Origin: Campylobacter troglodytis
GTDB taxonomy: Bacteria; Campylobacterota; Campylobacteria; Campylobacterales; Campylobacteraceae
DNA: 45,872 nucleotides
Direction of reading: 5' to 3'
NCBI RefSeq assembly: GCF_006864425.1
Contig: NZ_QHLI01000019.1
Coordinates: 1 to 45,872 of the forward strand
Shown here: positions 41,702 to 45,872 of the stretch, one piece after another
Position numbering within the stretch: the first letter of the stretch is position 1
How the letters are laid out: every line of letters begins with the position of its first letter
Position numbers and translations under genes: made by a program
The notes under the pieces: model-generated
What the model was told of the DNA's origin: nothing
The model's input: the letters and a program-made list of their open reading frames with translations, nothing else
The model's database searches: none

Positions 41702-43510
41702 ATGAAAGCAGAACTTATAGCCTACAAGTGTGATGATCAGATCATAGACACACAAAGTGCGACCTCAACAACACTCAATCCCATTTATTTTGACAATTCA
41801 CCTGACTGTTTAGCCGTTCTTCGTCATAGCTGTGCTCATCTTATGGCACAAGCGATTAAAGCTCTTTATCCAGAAGTAAAATTCTTTGTTGGACCTGTGA
41901 TAGAGGATGGCTTTTATTATGATTTTCGCGTAAATGCCTCTCTTAGCGAGGAAGATCTGCCTAAGATCGAAGAAAAGATGAAAGAATTTGCAGCCCAAAA
42001 GCTAGACATTACTCGTTATAACATAGAAAAAGATGAGGCTGTGCTTAAATTCAAAGACGATGATTTAAAGCAAGAGGTGCTTTTGCGAATTCCACAGGGC
42101 AAGGTTGGAATTTACAAGCAAGGCGAATTTGAGGACTTGTGTCGCGGCCCTCATATACCAAATACCGGCTTTTTGCGTTTTTTTAAATTAACCCGCATTG
42201 CAGGAGCTTATCTTGGAGGCGATGAAAAGCGTGAAATGCTTACTCGCATTTACGGCACGGCATTTGCAGACAAAGAAAGTTTGAAAGAGCATTTACGAAT
42301 TTTAGAGGAGGCTAAAAAGCGAGACCACCGCAAACTTGGAACTGAGCTAAAACTCTTTCATTTTGACGAGCAAATCGGAGGAGGCTTGCCTTTGTGGCTA
42401 AATGCAGGGGCTAGAATGCGCTCAAAATTAGAGCATATTTTGTATAAAATTCACCGCCTACGCGGTTACGAGCCTGTTAGAGGACCTGAGCTTTTAAAAG
42501 CTGATGTGTGGAAGCTTAGCGGGCATTATACAAACTACAAGGAAAATATGTATTTTACACGCATTGATGAGGTAGAGTATGGCATAAAGCCTATGAACTG
42601 CGTGGGACACATTAAAATCTATCAAAGCGAAGTGCGAAGTTACCGCGATTTGCCTATCAAATACTTTGAATACGGAGTGGTGCATCGCCACGAAAAAAGT
42701 GGGGTTTTGCACGGACTTTTTAGGGTGCGTGAATTTACCCAAGATGATGCGCATATCTTTTGCACCCAAACACAAATCAAACCGCTCGTGCTTGAAATTT
42801 TAGACTTTGTAGGCTCTTTAATGCGTGCCTTTGGCTTTGAGTATGAAATGGAAATCTCCACAAAGCCTGAAAAAGCCATAGGAAGTGATGAGATTTGGGA
42901 AAATGCCACAAAAGCCCTAAAAGAAGCCCTTGATGAGCAGGGGCTAAAATACGGCATAGACGAGGGTGGGGGTGCTTTTTATGGACCCAAGATTGACATT
43001 AAAATCACAGATGCCCTTCGCAGAAAATGGCAGTGTGGGACGATTCAGGTGGATTTTAATCTGCCTGAGCGCTTTGAGCTTGAATACACCACGAGCGAAA
43101 ATACCAAGGCGCGTCCTGTTATGCTTCATAGGGCAATTTTAGGTAGCTTTGAACGCTTTGTTGGCATTTTGACAGAACACTGTGCTGGGGAGTTTCCATT
43201 TTTCATCGCCCCAACGCAGGTTGGCATAGTGCCGATAGCCGAAGCACATTTAAACTACGCAAAAGAAATTCACAAGGAGCTTTTAAATTTAGGAGTAGAT
43301 AGCGAAATTTATGATAAAAATGAGAGTTTGAGTAAGAAAATTAGAAACGCCGAAAAGCAAAAACTGCCTATGATAGTGGTTTTAGGCGATGAGGAAGTGG
43401 CAAAAAAAACCGTTGCTTTGCGAGATCGTAGAGCCAAAGAGCAAAAAAACCTTTCTTTGAAAGAGTTTTTGGAATTTATAAGGGAGAAGTTGAATGAGGT
43501 GCATTTTTGA
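41702..43510 (+). CDS. thrS: Threonyl-tRNA synthetase
   Basis: 602 residues, slightly shorter than the ~640 of E. coli because the N-terminal TGS domain is mostly missing, as in other Campylobacter. The editing domain has [12 protein letters not shown] and the later [10 protein letters not shown]. The class II core has [23 protein letters not shown] with the zinc-binding Cys, [29 protein letters not shown] (motif 2), and [17 protein letters not shown] (motif 3). The C-terminal anticodon domain ends with [13 protein letters not shown]. The stop overlaps the infC start. Confidence 0.96.
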   Translation: MKAELIAYKCDDQIIDTQSATSTTLNPIYFDNSPDCLAVLRHSCAHLMAQAIKALYPEVKFFVGPVIEDGFYYDFRVNASLSEEDLPKIEEKMKEFAAQKLDITRYNIEKDEAVLKFKDDDLKQEVLLRIPQGKVGIYKQGEFEDLCRGPHIPNTGFLRFFKLTRIAGAYLGGDEKREMLTRIYGTAFADKESLKEHLRILEEAKKRDHRKLGTELKLFHFDEQIGGGLPLWLNAGARMRSKLEHILYKIHRLRGYEPVRGPELLKADVWKLSGHYTNYKENMYFTRIDEVEYGIKPMNCVGHIKIYQSEVRSYRDLPIKYFEYGVVHRHEKSGVLHGLFRVREFTQDDAHIFCTQTQIKPLVLEILDFVGSLMRAFGFEYEMEISTKPEKAIGSDEIWENATKALKEALDEQGLKYGIDEGGGAFYGPKIDIKITDALRRKWQCGTIQVDFNLPERFELEYTTSENTKARPVMLHRAILGSFERFVGILTEHCAGEFPFFIAPTQVGIVPIAEAHLNYAKEIHKELLNLGVDSEIYDKNESLSKKIRNAEKQKLPMIVVLGDEEVAKKTVALRDRRAKEQKNLSLKEFLEFIREKLNEVHF

Positions 43511-44025
43511 GTAAAGAAAAAGAAGTGCTGCTCAACGAAGAGATAAGAGCGAGTGAGCTTCGCTGTGTAGGGGAAAACGGCGAGGCTTTTGGAATTCTCA
43601 GTCGCACGGAGGCTTTAAAGCTGGCAAGCTCAAAGGGGCTTGATTTGGTTTTAATCGCTCCTGATGCAAAACCCCCTGTCGCAAAGGTGATGGACTTTGG
43701 CAAGTTTCGCTATCAGCAAGAAAAAAAGCAAAAAGAGGCGAAGAAAAAGCAAAAGGTCATCGACATCAAAGAGATTAAGCTTTCAGTAAAAATAGCTCAA
43801 AATGACATAAACTACAAGGTTCGCCACGCCCTAGAGTTTTTAGAACAGGGCAAATTTGTGAAATTTCGTGTCTTTTTAAAGGGGCGAGAGATGCAAAATC
43901 CTAAGGCTGGGGCTGATTTGCTTGAAAAGATTTGGCAAAGCATTGAGGATAAGGCTTCAAGGGAAAAAGAGCCAAATTTTGAGGGAAGATATGTGAATAT
44001 GATGGTGGTGCCTAAGAAGAGTTAA
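43507..44025 (+). CDS. infC: Translation initiation factor IF-3
   Basis: 172 residues starting at TTG 43507, which overlaps the thrS TGA (TTGA). The N-domain has [22 protein letters not shown] and [28 protein letters not shown] Lys-rich linker ([19 protein letters not shown]) follows, then the C-domain [11 protein letters not shown] and a family-typical end. A non-AUG start is characteristic of infC, because IF-3 itself discriminates against such starts and so limits its own synthesis. Coupling to thrS is the same as in C. jejuni (Cj0206-Cj0207). Confidence 0.95.
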   Translation: MSKEKEVLLNEEIRASELRCVGENGEAFGILSRTEALKLASSKGLDLVLIAPDAKPPVAKVMDFGKFRYQQEKKQKEAKKKQKVIDIKEIKLSVKIAQNDINYKVRHALEFLEQGKFVKFRVFLKGREMQNPKAGADLLEKIWQSIEDKASREKEPNFEGRYVNMMVVPKKS

Positions 44026-44027
44026 AG

Positions 44028-45113
44028 ATGGCAAAGGTAGAGAAAATTACTATAAAAGGCTATAAATCCATTAAATCTTTGGAAGATTTTGAGCTTAAAA
44101 ACTTAAATATACTCATTGGGGCTAATGGAGTTGGTAAAAGTAATTTTATCTCTGCCTTTACATTGCTAAATAAAATGTGTAACAAAGAACTGCAAAGCTA
44201 CACTCAAAGTAAATCTCCCGACAACTTTTTACATTTTGGCAGAAAGCACACGGAGAGAATTTTTTTTGAATTTAAGTTTGCTTCAAATAAATATAATGTG
44301 GAATTTATTCCAACGCAAGAAAACAAACTTTTGATTAAAGATGAAAAAGGTTATTTTTTTGGACTTATGAAAAATATCACTGTTAATCTTGGGCAAAATT
44401 TAGAAGAAAGTCATCTCAGTGAGATTGAAAAATATTCTTCTTCCAAAGCTGTGGCAGACTATATCAAAAATTCAATTCAACAATGGAAAGTCTATCACTT
44501 CCACGACACAAGCGATACTTCCAAAATGAAAGGCAAACCAGCTAGCAATGACAATCTCATCTTTAAGCAAGATGCGGCGAATTTAGCTTCATATCTTAAA
44601 ATGATAAAAGACAAGCACATTGCCCATTACGAGCAAATCGTAGCCACTATACAAATGGTTGCACCATTTTTTGGAGGCTTTGTATTGCGAGATGATGAGT
44701 TTATCCAGCTTGAGTGGTTTGATAAAACCGACTCTGACACACCTTTTAAGGCTCATTATCTTTCAGATGGCACACTTCGTTTTATAGCCCTTGCGACCTT
44801 GCTTTTACAGCCCTTTGAGCTTATGCCAGATACGCTTATAATTGATGAGCCTGAACTTGGGCTTCACCCCTTTGCACTTTGCATTTTAAGCGAACTCATC
44901 AAAAGGGCTAGTGTAGAAAAACAGGTTATCATCTCATCTCAATCAGTAGAACTTATAAATTATTTTGAACCCCAAGACATTATAGTCGTAGATAGAGAGG
45001 ATAATCAATCCACATTTAAAAGATTAAACGCAGAGGATTTGCGAGACTGGCTTGAGGATTATTCTTTGGGCGAAATTTGGAAAAGTAATCTAATAGGCGG
45101 TCGCCCAAAATGA
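44028..45113 (+). CDS. AAA/OLD-type ATPase of a likely two-gene phage-defence module
   Basis: 361 residues of the AAA_15/AAA_21 group. Walker A GANGVGKS at 31-38, following the ITIKGYKSIKSLEDFEL strand; signature-like LSDGTLRFIAL; Walker B LIIDEPELGLHP with Asp273-Glu274; and sensor region VIISSQSVELI. It has no C-terminal TOPRIM domain of its own. That role may fall to the next gene, which it overlaps by four bases. The pair resembles AbiLi/AbiLii-type abortive infection modules; this is by family analogy. It is inserted two bases after infC. Confidence 0.8.
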   Translation: MAKVEKITIKGYKSIKSLEDFELKNLNILIGANGVGKSNFISAFTLLNKMCNKELQSYTQSKSPDNFLHFGRKHTERIFFEFKFASNKYNVEFIPTQENKLLIKDEKGYFFGLMKNITVNLGQNLEESHLSEIEKYSSSKAVADYIKNSIQQWKVYHFHDTSDTSKMKGKPASNDNLIFKQDAANLASYLKMIKDKHIAHYEQIVATIQMVAPFFGGFVLRDDEFIQLEWFDKTDSDTPFKAHYLSDGTLRFIALATLLLQPFELMPDTLIIDEPELGLHPFALCILSELIKRASVEKQVIISSQSVELINYFEPQDIIVVDREDNQSTFKRLNAEDLRDWLEDYSLGEIWKSNLIGGRPK

Positions 45114-45775
45114 GCAAAAGAATTCACATAGTATGCGAGGGACAGAGTGAAGAGAATTTTATAAAATGGGTTTTAGCCCCACATTTTGTGAATTTAAAGC
45201 TTTATCTTACACCCATTATCATACCTACCTCCAAAGGACATAGGGGTGGAGGGTTAGATTATAATAGGGTGAAATCTTTTATCGAAAGAAAACTTAAGCA
45301 AGATAAAACAGCCTTTGTAAGCACATTTTTTGATTATTATGCTCTGCCTAGCGATTTTCCACAATATAATAACCAACAAGGCGATATTTATCAAAAAATA
45401 GATAGTTTAGAAAAGGCATTTTGCGATGATATAAATGGCAATTCGCACCCAAAAAGATTTTTCCCACATATACAACCACACGAATTTGAAGCCTTGCTTT
45501 TTAGCGACATTAACAAAATCATAGAAGCAGACACACTTTGGCAAGGCAAGGATACTTATCTTGCAAAACTTCAAAACATAACAAATGAATTTCCTAACCC
45601 CGAACTCATCAACAATTCCACACAAACAAGCCCATCACATAGGCTAGAAGCCATATTTCCAACATATCAAAAGGTCTTTCACAGCAAAATCATCGCTCAA
45701 AGCATAAGCATTACGCATATAAGAAGCGAATGCAAGCATTTTGATGAATGGTGTAAGAAAATTTCATCATTGTAA
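45110..45775 (+). CDS. DUF4276 (TOPRIM-like) protein paired with the ATPase
   Basis: 221 residues. Family marks in order: IHIVCEGQSEENFIKWVLAPH with Glu10, the first acidic site; STFFDYYALPSDFP; FFPHIQPHEFEALLFSD; and HRLEAIFPTYQKVFHS. DUF4276 proteins are thought to have a TOPRIM-related fold and usually follow an AAA ATPase, as here (ATGA overlap). It is probably the effector nuclease or toxin half of the module, triggered by the ATPase during phage infection; activity is not shown by the sequence. Confidence 0.8.
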   Translation: MSKRIHIVCEGQSEENFIKWVLAPHFVNLKLYLTPIIIPTSKGHRGGGLDYNRVKSFIERKLKQDKTAFVSTFFDYYALPSDFPQYNNQQGDIYQKIDSLEKAFCDDINGNSHPKRFFPHIQPHEFEALLFSDINKIIEADTLWQGKDTYLAKLQNITNEFPNPELINNSTQTSPSHRLEAIFPTYQKVFHSKIIAQSISITHIRSECKHFDEWCKKISSL

Positions 45776-45834
45776 GGGCAAAATTAAAGGACAAATATGA
45801 GCTTAAATCACAACAATAAACATCACCTAAAACA

Positions 45835-45872
45835 ATGAAAAACGAAAACCCCACCTTCTTAAAAGAGCAAAT
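45835..45872 (+). CDS. Start of a gene running off the right edge
   Basis: ATG 45835 then KNENPTFLKEQ, open to the end. The FLKEQ beginning recalls D12-class adenine methyltransferases, and in C. jejuni the gene after infC (Cj0208) is a DNA methylase, so the AAA/DUF4276 pair may be an insertion between them. Twelve codons are too few to be sure. A 12-codon ORF at 45797 overlaps it and may only be a leader. Confidence 0.35.
   Translation, partial: MKNENPTFLKEQ

Overview
The window is AT-rich (roughly 70% A+T by eye) with densely packed genes. It carries a PEB1-type aspartate/glutamate ABC transporter operon, a beta-carbonic anhydrase next to an MscS-type channel, hisIE/hisF/hisA, and thrS-infC. 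That combination, together with the TTTTTTGnTATAAT-type promoters and a poly-C tract, points to a Campylobacter species. The housekeeping genes resemble Campylobacter jejuni proteins, but the arrangement is not that of the familiar jejuni chromosome. The species is not assigned.

Left third (1-18.6 kb, minus strand): an accessory island that looks like a recombining array of secreted effector genes, probably for a type VI secretion system (T6SS). Four genes share a ~110-130 residue domain (FKLIIKDYD ... PYYLA ... ATLYFK). It is attached to a glycine-rich hydrophobic head (left edge), to HExxH zinc-metallopeptidase tails (toxins A and B), or to a DUF5675/L,D-transpeptidase-like tail. Each HExxH toxin is followed by a paralogous 'partner' protein, and blocks of the toxins and partners are nearly identical at DNA level. 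Small membrane or exported proteins follow, as immunity genes would. An IS1595-family element with a perfect 8-bp target duplication has split toxin A at codon 39. A second IS1595 copy sits after the partner B block. A third IS remnant cuts a beta-strand-rich C-terminal tail that may be the end of VgrG.

Middle (18.7-31 kb): the peb operon (two permeases, PEB1 lipoprotein, ATPase); an ATP-grasp enzyme; a RidA protein; an IS remnant between direct repeats; canB-mscS with a 137-bp tandem duplication; a YiiX-like papain-fold protein with 13-residue repeats; and three small exported or membrane proteins. A C10 tract lies outside any intact gene.

Right third (31-46 kb): a Tae4 amidase effector with its Tai4 immunity protein, preceded by a frameshifted adaptor-like gene whose truncated second copy follows Tai4. 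The histidine genes hisIE-hisF and hisA are separated by two restriction-modification (RM) units: an N6-adenine methyltransferase with its putative nuclease, and a C5 methyltransferase with a decayed nuclease. Between the RM units lies a hisF'-'hisA scar that records how they arrived. thrS-infC (infC starting at TTG) leads into an AAA ATPase + DUF4276 pair, a likely AbiL-like defence module, and the start of another gene at the right edge.

The most unusual signals are the shared effector-head domain with mosaic duplication, a family of ~38-bp inserts with covarying hairpins inside the decayed IS1595 copies, and the his scar.
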